Shown one piece after another: positions 1-12,031 of a DNA stretch of 64,000 nucleotides. Made by a program: the position numbers and the translations under genes. The stretch's first letter is position 1; each line of letters begins with the position of its first letter. The notes under the pieces are model-generated. The model searched no databases, was not told where the DNA came from, and saw only the letters and a list, made by a program, of their open reading frames with translations. Location: positions 319,497,186 through 319,561,185 of the forward strand of contig NC_058520.1 in assembly GCF_904849725.1 (NCBI RefSeq), in the 5' to 3' direction. The stretch is from Hordeum vulgare subsp. vulgare (lineage: Eukaryota > Streptophyta > Magnoliopsida > Poales > Poaceae).

Positions 1-1570
1 TAATAGTGACTTATCACCATCATCGTCTGTCTTCCTTTTAAAGATACATCTTTACTCAATAGTCTTACTACCATCAAGCAATTCTTCCAAAGTCTACACT
101 TTGTTTTCATACATGGATTCTCTCTCGGATTTCATGGCTTCCAGCCATTTGTCGGAATCCGGGCCCACCATTGCTTTCTCCATAACTCGTAGGTTCACTG
201 TTGCTCAACAACATGACCTCCAAGACAGGGTTACCATACCACTCTACAGTAGTACGCGACCTTGTCAACCTACGAGGCTTGTAGTAACTTGATCCGATGC
301 TCGATGATCACCATCATCAGCTTTCACTTCAATTGGTGTAGGCGCCACAGGAACAACTTCCCGCGCCCTGCTACACACTGGTTGAAGTGATGGTTCAATA
401 ACCTCATCAAGTTCTATCACCCTCCCACTCAATTCTTTCGATAGAAACCTTTCCTCAAGAAAGGATCCGTTTCTAGAAACAAACACTTTGCTTTCGGATC
501 TGAGATAGGAGATGTACCCAACTGTTTTGGATATCCTATGAAGATGCATTTATCCGCTTTGGGTTCGAGCTTATCAGACTGAAACTTTTTCACATAAGTG
601 TCGAAGCCCCAAACTTTCAAGAAACGACAGTTTAGATTTATCTAAACCTCAGTCTATACTGTGTCATCTCAACGGAAATACGCGGTGCCCTATTTAAAGT
701 GAATGCAGTTGTCTCTAATGCATAACCCATAAACGATAGTGGTAATTCGATAAGATACATCATAGCATGCACCATACCAAATAGTGCGTGGCTATGATGT
801 TCAGACACATCATCACACTATGATGTTCCAGGTGGCATGAACTGTGAAACAATTTCCATATTGTCGTAAATGCGTACCAAAACTCGTAACTCAGATATTC
901 ATTTCTATGATCATATCGTAGACAGCTTATCCTCTTGTTACGACGAACTTCACTCCGAAACAGAATTGAACTTTTCAATATTTCAGACTTGTGATTCATT
1001 ATGTAAATACTCTTGTATCTACTCAAATCGTCATTGAAGTAAGAACATAATGATATCCACTGCGTGCCTCGACACCCATTGGACTGCATACATCAAAATG
1101 TATCACTTCCAACAAGTTACTATCTTGTTTCATCTCAATGAAAACAAGGCCTTGCTCATGTAGTATGATTTGCATGTCAGTAGTGATTCAAAATCAAGTG
1201 AGTATAAAGATCCATCAGCATGGAACCTCTTCATGCAATTTATACCAACATGACTCAAGCGGTAGTGCCACAACTAAGTGGTACTATCATCATTACCTCG
1301 TATCTTTTGGCACCAATATCATGAACATGTGTAACACTATGATCGAGATTCAATATACCATTGAAGGTGATTATTCAAGCAAATAGAGTAACCATTATTC
1401 CTTTTAAATGAATAATCGTATTGCAATAAACACGATCCAATCATGTTCATGCTTAACGTAAGCACCAAATAACAATTATTTAGGTTTAACACCAATCCCG
1501 ATGGTAGAGGGAGCGTGCGACGTTTGATCATATCAACCTTGGAAACACTTCCAACACGTATCGTCACCTC
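1..1570 (-). pseudogene. Decayed pol (protease-integrase) of the Angela-like element
   Basis: Order on the minus strand: a protease-region remnant (1337-1567, with LPSGLVLNLNNCYLV), the integrase core (about 660-1100) and the integrase C-terminal part (265-620). In the core the first catalytic Asp lies in FNDDLSRY and the second in the eroded LRYDHRNEYLSYEF. The stretch KVWGFDTYVKKFQSDKLEPK is the block that follows the core in this family. At least three frames are needed to follow the protein, so it cannot be functional. Reverse transcriptase and RNase H lie beyond the left edge. Confidence 0.85.
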
Positions 1571-1719
1571 GCCTTTAGCTAGTCTCCGTTTATGCCATAG
1601 CTTTCATTTCGTGTTACTAATCACTTAGCAACCGAACCGGTATCCAATACCCTCGTGCTACTAGGAGTACTAGTAAAGTACACATCAACATCATGTATAT
1701 CAAATATACTTCTTTCGAC

Positions 1720-2470
1720 TTTTACCAGCCTTCTTATCTACCAAGTATCTAGAGTTGCTCCGCCTCAGTGACCGTTCCCCTCATAACAGAAGCACTTAGT
1801 CACGGGCTTGGGTTTAATATGGGGTCTCTTCATTAGTGCAGCATCTGCTTTGCCGTTTCACGAAGTATCCCTTCTAGCCCTTGCGTTTATCGAAACTTAG
1901 TGGTTTTACTAACCATCAACCATTGATGCTCCTTCTTGATTTCTATTTTCACAGTGTCATACATCACAAATCTCTCAAGGATCATTGTATCTATCCTTGA
2001 TATGTTATAGTTCATCACGAAGCTCTCACAGCTTGGTGGCAGTGACTTTGGAGAACCATCACTATCTTATCTGGAAGATCAACTCCCACTTGATTCAAGC
2101 GATTGTCGTACTCAGATAGCCTGAGCACACGCTCAACGATTGAGATTTTCTCCTTTACTTCATGCACAAAGAATCTTGTCGGAGGTCTCATACCTCTTAA
2201 CAAGGGCACAAGCATGAAATCACAATTTCATCTCTTTAGAACATCTCTTATGTTCCATGACATTTCAAAACGTCTTCGGCGCCTTGCTTCTAAGCCATTA
2301 AGTATTTTGCACTAAAATATCGTGTAGTCATCAGAAACGTGTATGTCGGATGTTCACAACATCTACAGACGACGCTCGAGGTGCAACACCGAGTGGTGCA
2401 TTAAGGACATAAGCCTTCTGCGCAGCAACGAGGACAATCCTCGGTTTTACAGACTCAGTTTGCAAACTTT
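1720..2470 (-). pseudogene. Decayed gag of the Angela-like element
   Basis: Gag would form the virus-like particle. A recognisable piece at 2015-2215 contains VHEVKEKISIVERVL and VGVDLPDKIV, typical of Copia gag (UBN2/retrotran_gag type). Near 1750-1800 a zinc-knuckle start CFCYEGNGH is visible, but the codon after the histidine is TGA and the downstream cysteine is gone. Frames change several times between these pieces. The true start codon and exact limits cannot be set. Confidence 0.7.
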
Positions 2471-3655
2471 GCTACTATCAACTTTCAACTAAATTTTCTC
2501 TAGGAACATATAAAAATAGTAGAGCTATAGCGCAAGCTACATCGTAATTCGCAAAGACCATTAGACTATGTTCATGACAATTAGTTCAATTAATCATATT
2601 ACTTAAGAACTCCCACTCAAAAAGTACATCTCTCTAGTCATTTGAGTGGTACATGATCCAAATCCACTATCTCAAGTCCGATCATCACGTGAGTCGAGAA
2701 TAGTTTCAGTGGTAAGCATCTCTATGCTAATCATATCAACTATACAATTCATGCTCGACCTTTCGGTCTCATGTGTTCCGAGGCCATGTCTGCACATGCT
2801 AGGCTCGTCAAGCTTAACCCGAGTGTTCCGCGTGTGCAACTGTTTTGCACCCGTTGTATGTGAACGTTGAGTCTATCACACCCGATCATCACGTGGTGTC
2901 TCGAAACGAAGAACTGTCGCAACGGTGCACTGTCGGGGAGAACACAATTTCGTCTTGAAATTTTAGTGAGAGATCACCTCATAATGCTACCGTCGTTCTA
3001 AGAAAGATAAGGTGCATAAAGGATTAACATGACATGCAATTCATAAGTGACATGATATGGCCATCATCATGTGCTTCTTGATCTCCATCACCAAAGCACC
3101 GGCACGATCTTCTTGTCACCAGTGTCACACCCATGATCTCCATCATCATGATCTCCATGAACGTGTCACCATCGGGGTTGTCGAGCTACTCATGCTTTTA
3201 CTACATGATCATCTCATACATCCAATATATCACATCACATCGTTGGCCATATCACATCACAAGCATACCCTGCAAAAACAAGTTAGACGTCCTCTAATTG
3301 TTGTTGCATGTTTTACGTGGTGACCATGGGTATCTAGTAGGATCGCATCTTACTTACGCAAACACCACAACGGAGATATATGAATTGCTATTTAACCTCA
3401 TCGAAGGACCTCCTCGGTCAAATCCGATTCAACTAAAGTTGGAGAAACCGACACTCGCCGGTCATCTTTGAGCAACGGAGTTACTCGTAGCGATGAAACC
3501 AGTCTCTCGTAAGCGTACGAGTAATGTCGGTCCGAGCCGCTTCGATCCAACAATACCGCGGAATCAAGAAAAGACTAAGGAGGGCAGCAAAACGCACATC
3601 ACCGCCCACAAAAACATTTGTGTTCTACTCGAGAAGACATCTACGCATGAACCTA

Positions 3656-3668
3656 GCTCATGATGCCA
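3656..3668 (-). other. Primer-binding site next to the 5' LTR
   Basis: Immediately inside the LTR the minus strand reads TGGCATCATGAGC. This resembles the initiator-methionine tRNA complement used by plant Copia elements (TGGTATCAGAGC), with one substitution and one extra base. It fixes the orientation of the element. Confidence 0.6.
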
Positions 3669-3669
3669 C

Positions 3670-5487
3670 TGTTGGGGAACGTCGCATGGGAAACAATAAT
3701 TTTCCTACGCGCACGAAGACCTATCATGGTGATGTCCATCTACGAGAGGGTTTTTCCGATCTACGTACCCTTGTAGATCGCACAGCATAAGCGTTAGTGA
3801 ACACGGTTGATGTAGTGGAACGTCCTCACGTCCCTCGATCCGCCCCGCAAACCGTCCCACGAACCGTCCCGCGATCCGTCCCACGATCTAGTGCCGAACG
3901 GACGGCACCTCCGCGTTCAACACACGTACAGCTCAACGATGATCTTGTCCTTCTTAATCCAGCAAGAGAGACGGAGAGGTAGATGAGTTCTCCGGCAGCA
4001 TGACAGCGCTCCGGAGGTTGGTGGTGATCTAATCTCAGCAGGGCTCCACCCGAGCTCCGCAGAAACGCGATCTAGAGGTAAAACCGTGGAGGTATGTCGT
4101 CGGGCTGCCTTGGAAAAAGTTGTCTCAAATCAGCCCTAGTAGCTCCATATATATAGGAGGAGGGGAGGGGAGGCTTGCCTTGAGGCTCAAGGAGCCCCAA
4201 GGGCTGCGCCACCAAGGGAGGAGGAGTCCTCCTGCAATCCTAGTCCAACTAGGATTGGAAGGTGGAGTCCTTCTCTCTTTTCCCACCTTTCCTTTTTGTC
4301 TCTTCTTCTGGTTTTTCTTCCTCTCTTGCGCAAGACAGCGTTGGACTGACCCCACCTACTTGGTGCGCCACCCCCAAGGTCCTTGGGCCCTCCCGGGTGG
4401 GTGGTCCCCCTCCCGGTGAAGATCCGGAACCCATTCGTTATTCCCGGTACATTACCGGTAATGCCCGAAAACATTTCGGTAACCAAATGAAGTCATCCTA
4501 TATATCAATCTTCGTTTCCGGACCATTCCGGAAACCCTCATGACATCCTTGATCTCATCCGGGACTCCGAACAACATTCGGTAACCAACCATATAACTCA
4601 AATATGCATAAAACAACGCCGAACCTTAAGTGTGCAGACCCTGCGGGTTCGAGAACTATGTAGACATGACCCGAGTGACTCCTCGGTCAATATCCAATAG
4701 CGGGACCTGGATGCCCATATTGGATCCCACATATTCTACGAAGATCTTATCGTTTGAACCTCAGTGCCAAGGATTCATATAATCCCGTATGTCATTCCCT
4801 TTGTCTTTCGGTATGTTACTTGCCCGATATTCGATCGTCAGTATCCGCATACCTATTTCAATGTCGTTTACTGGCAAGTCTCTTTACTCATTCCGTAATA
4901 CAAGATCTTGCAACTTACACTAAGTCACATTGCTTGCAAGGCTTCTGTGTGATGTTGTATTACCGAGTGGGCCCCGAGATACCTCTCCGTCACACGGAGT
5001 GACAAATCCCAGTCTCGATCCATACTAACTCAACGAACACCTTCGGAGATAACTCTAGAGCATCTTTATAGTCACCCAGTTACGTTGCGACGTTTGATAC
5101 ACACAAAGCATTCCTCCGGTGTCAGTGAGTTATATGATCTCATGGTCATAGGAACAAATACTTGACACGCAGAAAACAGTAGCAACAAAATGACACGATC
5201 AACATGCTACGTTTATTAGTTTGGGTCTAGTCCATCACATGATTCTCCTAATGATGTGATCCCGTTATCAAGTGACAACACTTGCCTATGGTCAGGAAAC
5301 CTTGACCATCTTTGATCAACAAGCTAGTCAACTAGAGGCTTACTAGGGACAGTGTTTTTATCTATGTATCCACACATGCAGTGTGTTTCCAATCAATAAA
5401 ATTATAGCATGGATAATAAATGATTATCATGAACAAAGAAATATAATAATAACTAATTATTATTGCCTCTAGGGCATATTTCCAACA
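3670..5487 (-). repeat. 5' LTR of the Angela-like element
   Basis: An 1818-bp LTR bounded by TGTTGG at 3670 and CCAACA at 5487. The minus-strand start, read from 5487, is the usual opening of Triticeae BARE/Angela LTRs. A TATA-like run (4147-4155) lies inside. Open frames of about 100 codons at 4120-4540 overlap on both strands within the LTR and are not genes. Confidence 0.9.
4147..4155 (-). promoter_or_regulatory. LTR TATA box
   Basis: The minus strand reads CCTATATATATGG inside the LTR, with GC-rich sequence downstream. This is the expected place for the Copia LTR promoter, which drives transcription towards gag, leftward in this window. The assignment follows from the motif and LTR context; no transcription start can be shown. 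Confidence 0.55.
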
Positions 5488-6146
5488 TGAGACTCAACCC
5501 AAACTTTTCCACAAGTGGCTACGCAGAGGTACGAAGACCAAACACTGAAAGACATACCGGGAACGTACGTCCGTGATGACAAAGACAAATGGACGAAGAT
5601 GACTAGAGAACATACCTCGATAGCGCAGCCAATCGGAGGATTTCGTCGAGAATCCTACATTGACGCGCTTCAACACTCTCAAGGGTGAAGACCACTTGCG
5701 ACTGAAGATCACCTGCTTTAAGGAAGTCAAGGACTTCCCCATCGACGGGAAGCTACAACAAGACCTAGACTCTTCTTTTTAGCACGAGACACCTAGATAT
5801 CACAAACCACCATCAGTAACCCAAGGACCAACATGCAGACAGACTACTTTGCCATGTATTCCGACATTGGAATACACACGCAAGCCAAACCATTTCGAGA
5901 ACCTCGTTCACCAAGCCATTGAACTTTAGTCAAGATTAGCGTATTACAAGAACCTCGTTCACCCTCAAACGAAGCCAAGGGAATCACTCGAAGCTGTATC
6001 ATCAAGCACTTGAAGATCCAATGGAGCAATCACATCAAAGAAAAAGCCACCTAGGAACGTGAAGACTACCTCAAATCTAAATTTCCATATATGTTGAACG
6101 CCTAGCCTAGAAATCTCGGGGATTAGATTCTTGTAAAGGGGTTAGG
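5488..6146. other. Unassigned sequence between elements
   Basis: No convincing gene. The plus strand around 5650-5760 has a short open stretch (TRFNTLKGEDHLRL) that could be a retrotransposon remnant but matches nothing I can name. The phrase AAGAACCTCGTTCACC occurs twice (around 5900 and 5950). Just before 6147 the sequence AATCTCGGGGATTAG followed by GTAAAGGGGTTAGG looks like the end of a Gypsy internal region with its polypurine tract. Confidence 0.4.
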
Positions 6147-8480
6147 TGTGTCACACCCTCTCTTTTGGCTTATATTACTAAGTGAGCATAGCTCCAAAAT
6201 TGGGCCAACAACAACTTTTGTGTGTGCTTGTGATGCTTGACTTGATTGTTGTTTGCTTGCTTAATTGTTTGTGTTTTAATTCACAAAAATCCTCCTACCC
6301 TCTAGACTGATCTCCTTGATCCAAATATTTTCCGAATAACCATGCCATGTGTATAGGACCTAAAACTATTTTTACCAACTATTATTTTTCCCAAAAAGCT
6401 CTTATTTGAATTAAGTTTTCAAAACCCTCTGAATTGAGGTTTGTACTACAAGTCCTTAAAATATGGTGAATCTTTTTCCCCAAATATTTTATTTGGTTCC
6501 TATTATGAAAAACACTTGCCAAAACCACACAAATATTATTTTAAAACATATTTTTGTATTTTATTTATATGCCTTTTCTAAGGGGAGAAATGGTCTTTTA
6601 TAGGATAAAATAATTTTAATGCTTTCAAAATATTTGAGAAAATTTAGGGAAACTCATTGGACATATAGTTTCTATATATAAGAGTTTAAACACATGGTCA
6701 TGTTCAAAATATTGGAAAAAACCCTTCAAGACCCTTTCTGCATAACTCAATTATTTGAAATAGTTTTGTAACAAATATTATCAAATAAATCTAGGAAAAT
6801 TTTAGCATGTCACATATGCCATATGTGATGGTCTTGACAAGTTTCATTCCAATCAAAATAGTTTTGGTTCACCAAAATGCCTCAATACGCTCCCCGTCCA
6901 TATAAAATATTGATGAACTTTACATTATCAAGTTTCTATATTTGCCCTCAAAATTTGTGGGCATGCTCTAATCCCCAAATAATACCACCACACAAAGTGG
7001 TGTGTCAAGGAGAATAGATTTTCATGACTAGATCTAAGAAAAACCATTTCTACCCACTTCTAGGTTTTATAAAGTTTGCGTTGGAAACTTTCTCAAATAA
7101 GCTCAAAATTGGTGATAAACACTATTTCCATGTACCATTTACTATTGTTAAATTTCATAGCCAGGAGAACCATTTAGATTTTCCAAAGTAGCAACAAACA
7201 CCTTCTGGTGATTCTCTAAAGTTGTTGTTTTCACCACCTACATTGATCTCCTTGACTATATTTTTACCATAGTCCCTCTTTTGTCGTCTGTACCCCAAGT
7301 AAGTTTCATTGACCTACTCAATTATTGAAGGGGGAGAACCCCTATTTTTCCTCTCTCGCCAGGCATGGACACATCTCTCTCCTCCCAATTTTCAGTTTCT
7401 ATCTATTCCAATAGCACGTAAGCACCTCAGAGCATCTCCAGAAACCCACAAGCACTTTTGGACAAGCGAGAGCGCCTGAGGGGTGGCCATCCCGACCATA
7501 TGGGCGCTCTAGAGCATTCTATAGTGTGCTACGGCACTATAGTCACGCTCTGCCCAAGGCCCGCGACAGCCTCAACCCTCCCCTGCACGGCTCTCAATGT
7601 CCCTTGATATACGCAAAACATTGGGGTGTCGCCCCCCTCTTCTTTCTCCCTCCTACTGACCCTCCTCGCACGCGTGCAAGCCGCCTGAGAGCTCCGCCTG
7701 AGAGCTCCAATGGCGGCCTTGCACACTCGTGCTCTTGACGCTCCTACGCCCCCTCTATATCATCCCCCGATCGGAAACCAAGTTCTCCAAAGCCACATAA
7801 ACGGGGTAGAGAGTCGCCGAGCATGCTGGAATTAATCGTGACCTCGCCGGACTTTGGTCCATGGTGCACCAGCGCTTGGGCTATTTAAGGCTACCCCGTG
7901 GCCCTCTGCCCCCTCTACTCTACCTCTCTTATCCCCAATCGTGACCTCATCCAATCTACCTCCCACGCTCTCTATACTCGACCCGAGCCAAAGCTCCGCC
8001 AACTTGGGCCAACATCATCTGACCGGTACGGAGCCCCTCCAGCCATTGTTTCTGCTCCCTTCACGCGCCTTCTTCTTTAGAAACTTGACCCCTCTCCATT
8101 TCACATTATTCCCACAAGAATGAGCCACCCGACCCCGAGTTGAACCTTCAACATATGGTTCATCCTCTTTCTCAGTTCCTACAATGCCGGGGACCACCTC
8201 CTCCACTCATCGACATGCGGGATTGCGTTGGGCATGCCGATGCGCTCCGTGTGGTCCGTGGTGGCCTAGGAAAACGCCGGTGGGATCCTCTCTCCTCCCA
8301 ATCGCGAGGTGAGGGATGACATGTGGAGCCCATTTATCATACCCTTACGCCCCCTCCCACTAAAGGTCGGGCCCGTGTGCAGGTTTAAATAAAAACCTAC
8401 CACACGTGCCACCTTGCACTGAGTTGGATTCCTTCCCGGCCGGTTCGGTTCTGCCACTTTTGGCCCACTGCAATAGTGGA
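6147..8480 (+). repeat. Possible Gypsy 3' LTR
   Basis: Starts TGTGTCACACCC straight after the polypurine-like GTAAAGGGGTTAGG, as many plant Gypsy LTRs do. A TATA-like TATTTAAGG occurs near 7880, followed by a pyrimidine-rich stretch typical of a transcript start. No second LTR is present, so the right end (near 8480) is a guess. There is no coding signal; the open frames at 7526-8460 overlap on both strands. Confidence 0.35.
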
Positions 8481-9077
8481 GTCTTTCTTTTATTTTTAAC
8501 CCGGAGATTACAAAAAATCATAATTCAATAAATATAACTCCAAATGGCATGATTCCAACTCCCGTATTTCTCTAAATTCCAATCTATCTAATGGTGCCCC
8601 TTTCATATTTTTCCACCACAAATTTTTGTACTATAAGATCTGCACAAAAAGGAATAATAAATGGAGAAGAGCAAACAAAAATATGACCATATGAAGCTAC
8701 AAAATTAAATACGGATTTTCTCAATACAAAATAATATAAATTTATCGACATTAAATGTTCAAATCTCTAAACTTAAGTATCAAAAGTCATGTGATTTATT
8801 CTAAATATAGCATATATCAAACTGTAGCCACGTTAATGTGCGGGTGGACAAAATTTCAATAAAAATTAGTATAGGAATTAAATAATATACTAAAAATTCA
8901 GAAGAAAAACAATGAGTGTAACAAGCTAGTCACATGAATAAGAAACTGGTCAATACACAACAAATAAAGTTCCAACAATTTTAATGTTTAAAACTGTAAA
9001 GTTAAACATCGTTGTAACAACAATTATAAAGATATATCCAAAACTAGCCGCGTGAATGAGCGGGTGTACCCGCTAGT
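8481..9077 (+). mobile_element. AT-rich segment with Helitron-like 3' end
   Basis: The AT-rich stretch has no gene. It ends with the perfect 7-bp-arm hairpin AGCGGGT-GT-ACCCGCT, running directly into CTAG at 9073-9076 and then T at 9077. Helitrons end in a hairpin plus CTRR and insert before T. A related phrase (GCCACGTTAATGTGCGGGTG) occurs near 8830 and may be another terminal fragment. The 5' TC end was not located. Confidence 0.3.
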
Positions 9078-9689
9078 TCTTACTAAAGCATAATTAATGA
9101 TCAACTTAACTCAAATATCACTATCTTCATATCGCAAAATTATTGCAAAGAATCAAATTTAACATCGAGTGATCTTCATGAAAGTTTAATTACATCTCCC
9201 CTCGATATCAATCACTTTGGGACTAATTTCATTTAAAGCAAACTTCCATTGCAAATAACAAGCTCTCAAACAAATATAAGTGAAGAACGAGAGCACGAGT
9301 TTCTCTAAAATTTTCAACTCTCAAAATAATATATGTGAAGCAAGAGAAGATTTCTTCAAAATTTCTACTAACTCTCAAAATAATCTAAGTGAAGTATGAG
9401 AGAAAATATCTTAAAAATAATAACACCACCATGCTCAAAAATATATAAGTTAAGCACTAGATTAATTCCATGGCTCTAAAATAAATTTAAGTGAAACATA
9501 AAGAGCGATTCTAACAAATCATAACATTATTTGGCTCTAACAAATAGTTGTGTCCAGCAAGGTTTATTATGACAAACGAACAACAAAAGAAAGAAAATAC
9601 TCATATAATACAAGACGCTCGAAGCAAAACTCATGATATGTGAAGAAATAAAATATAGCCCCAAGTAAAATTACCGATGGTTGTTAGAA

Positions 9690-9770
9690 GAAAGAGGGGA
9701 TGCCTTTCGGGGCAACCCCAAGCTTAGTTGCTTGGTACTATTTGGATACTACCTTGGGGTACCATGAGGC
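9690..9770 (-). other. Conserved GGGGATGCC hairpin motif of Athila 3' spacer
   Basis: Contains GGGGATGCCTTTCGGGGCAACCCC and, about 60 bases on, GGCATCCCC. Together they can fold as stem-loops. The same motif occurs in the oppositely oriented Athila element at 15312-15400 and 16025-16105, which ties the two fragments to one lineage. Confidence 0.6.
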
Positions 9771-10608
9771 ATCCCCAATATTAGGCTTTTATCACTGCCT
9801 ATTCCTTCATCCATCGTGATCTCACGCAAAACTTGAAAACTTCAATCACACCAAACTCAACAAACCCTTCATGAGATCCGTTAGTATAAGAAAACCAACT
9901 TTACTTTAGGTATTGTCCTATTCCATTTTGTTTGCATTATACCTACTGTATTCTAACTTTACCATGGATTATACCCCCCACCCCATCGATACAACCATAG
10001 ATTCATCAAAATAATAACACAACACAAAGAAAACAGAATGTGTCAAAAACATAACAGTTTGTAAAAGACTCGAATTTCACTCTTACTTCTTCAATAGGCA
10101 ATTTGTATATCAATCATGTGTAAAAAATTCATACTCTTTCGTCGCTCCAGTTATTTTTTAAGATTCTTCTACTGACACAAAAGTTTCTGTTTTCCGACAA
10201 GATTAAAGCAACTATTACCCAACACGGTCCTAAAGACTTTACTTGGCACAAATACTAATTAAAACATAAAAACACAATCATAACAGTAGCATAATTGTGC
10301 AAGCACTCCACAACATAAAGCAAAAGTGAAAAATAAATTTTATTCATTGGGTTGCCTCCCAACAAGTGCTATCATTTTACGCGCCTAGCTAGGCAAAAAG
10401 CATAGATTCAAGTGTTGTCATCCTTAGTGATTGATCCATAGGTTTCTCTCATGAATGAATCATATGGTAATTTAATTTTTGTTCTAGGGAATTGTTGCAT
10501 AACCTTTATTAATGTAAACTGAAATTTAATATTCCCTTCTTTCATATCAATCACGACCCCTATAGTACAAATAAAAGGTCTACGAAGAATTATTGGACAA
10601 GATGGATT

Positions 10609-11316
10609 TCAATCAATATGAAGAACAATAAAATATATGGGCTCATAATTTATATCCGTAACAATAAGAAGATTATTAATTCTTCCCATAGGCTTTTTGA
10701 TAGTAGAATTGGCCAAGTACAAATTGAGAGAACATTCTTCAATATTGGTAAGACCAAGGACATCACAAAGAGATTTCGGAATTGTGGAAACACTTGTACC
10801 GAAATCACATAAAGCATAGCACTCAATTTTTTCAATCCACATCTTAATGGTGTGTTCCCATTCATCATATAGTTTCCTAGGAATTGAAATATCTAGTTCT
10901 AAATTTTCTTCCAAAGATTTTATTACCGCATCCGAAATATGTTTAGTGAAAATTTTGTTTTCTTCATAGGGATTGGGTGAATTTGGCATAGATTGCAACA
11001 TAGAAATACACTTAATCAAAGATAAACTATCAAAATTAAAGGCTTTGTAATACAAAATAGTGGGTGCGTCACTAGCCAATGTTTTGACCTCTTCAATCCC
11101 AATTTTATCAATTTTTTCAATAGGATTTTCACCCTCCAAATCATGGGAAATCCTTATAAATAAAGTTGACTTTTCTTCAGTTCCCTCATCATTAATTTTA
11201 ACATTGCTAAAAAAGGAATCAATAGAAGAAACACCAATCATTTTAATTTCTCCATCATTTTTATGAAAGCAATCAGGAAATGTTCTTTCTAAAAATCCTC
11301 TTTTATCTCCAAGCAT
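10609..11316 (-). CDS. Athila-like retropepsin domain ORF
   Basis: A 235-codon open frame. The C-terminal half holds a retropepsin-like domain: YALCDFGTSVSTIP (residues about 165-178) carries the active-site signature as D-F-G-T-S, followed by LNLYLANSTIKKPMGRINN and a beta-strand-like FIVLHID end. In related elements this domain cleaves the Gag-Pol precursor. A TAG lies in frame a few codons upstream of the first Met (11316), so the frame is cut off from gag. It stops without running into reverse transcriptase. Expression is unlikely; the domain itself is clear. Confidence 0.75.
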   Translation of the reverse strand: MLGDKRGFLERTFPDCFHKNDGEIKMIGVSSIDSFFSNVKINDEGTEEKSTLFIRISHDLEGENPIEKIDKIGIEEVKTLASDAPTILYYKAFNFDSLSLIKCISMLQSMPNSPNPYEENKIFTKHISDAVIKSLEENLELDISIPRKLYDEWEHTIKMWIEKIECYALCDFGTSVSTIPKSLCDVLGLTNIEECSLNLYLANSTIKKPMGRINNLLIVTDINYEPIYFIVLHID

Positions 11317-11425
11317 AGCGGTTCTTTTCTAACATTAATCTATGGGAACATGTAAAGCTTTAATTGATTCATTAATATCAATTTTAGGAAAAAATATTCT
11401 TGAGATTTTCTACATTATGCGAAAT

Positions 11426-12005
11426 TCAATCCATGCTTCTAGACATATCATCAACCTTATTCAAGTTTTCTTCTATCATAGTATTGTAAGCTTTTTGCGC
11501 ATTGATAAATTCCTTAATATTATTCTCAAAATGAGAAGGCATCCTAGCATTATTATTATGACAATTACCATAGGAATAACCATAATTATTTGAAGAACTT
11601 ACAGGATAAGACCTAGGATGAAAATTGCCTCTATAAGCATTATTATTAAAGATGTTTTGTGAGACAAAATTCACATGTATGGGATCATTATTTTTCTCAA
11701 TCAAAGTAGACAAAGGAACATCATTAGTATCAATAGGAGCATGTTTACTAGCAACCGATTTCGTAAGAGCATCAACCTTATCACTCAAAGCATCAATTTC
11801 TTCAATAGAATTAACTTTTTTACTAGTAGGTTATCTTTTAGTATGCCATTGTCAATTATTAGCCATAATATAATCTAGAAATTTAGTAGCATCACCAAAA
11901 AGTAATTTCCATAAAAGTACCACCCGTAGCGGAATCTAAAAGATTTCTAGAAACAAAATTCAATCCCGCATAAAATTTGTATATGATCATCCACAAATTC
12001 AAATC
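11426..12005 (-). pseudogene. Athila-like gag, C-terminal part
   Basis: The 120-residue open part (11788 to 11426) contains NFVSQNIFNNNAYRGNFHP and an Asn/Tyr-rich segment, then MPSHFENNIKEFINAQKAYN, a pattern I know from Athila gag proteins. Upstream (11789-12005) the frame continues through at least two stops. It is truncated at the 5' end by the junction near 12031. Confidence 0.7.
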
Positions 12006-12031
12006 GTTATTTGGGAAATTTATTATTATCA

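Larger units (their letters stand above)
1..5487 (-). mobile_element. Angela/BARE-like Copia LTR retrotransposon, 5' part
   Basis: On the minus strand the order is 5' LTR (5487 to 3670), primer-binding site, gag, protease, integrase, running off the window at base 1. The LTR starts TG and ends CA (CCAACA at 5487, TGTTGG at 3670 on the plus strand). Integrase blocks at 660-1100 and 265-620 resemble the Angela/BARE/WIS group of Triticeae Copia elements. The coding region is broken by many stops and frameshifts, so the copy is dead. The five bases outside the LTR (5488-5492, TGAGA) would be one half of the target duplication; the other lies outside the window. Family name is from memory; the superfamily is secure. 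Confidence 0.9.
9078..12031 (-). mobile_element. Athila-like Gypsy gag-protease fragment
   Basis: Read on the minus strand: gag (about 12005 to 11426), protease (11316 to 10609), then a long AT-rich spacer with the phrase TTGGGAGGCAACCCAA (around 10350) and the GGGGATGCC hairpin (around 9690-9770), both usual in Triticeae Athila elements after the coding part. Reverse transcriptase and integrase are missing, so this is either a non-autonomous derivative or an internal deletion. It has no LTR of its own here. Gag is cut at about 12005-12031, where the LTR of the oppositely oriented Athila element begins. Confidence 0.75.

Noticed and set aside
4120..4543. Frames of about 60-99 codons on both strands
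   Set aside because: They lie inside the Angela-like LTR around the transcription start and overlap each other on opposite strands.
5494..5742. 82-codon minus-strand frame next to the Angela-like LTR
   Set aside because: No family resemblance; the plus strand of the same interval looks more like eroded coding sequence, so neither could be supported.
7529..8457. Cluster of 60-89-codon frames on both strands
   Set aside because: GC-rich, overlapping on both strands and inside a probable LTR promoter region.
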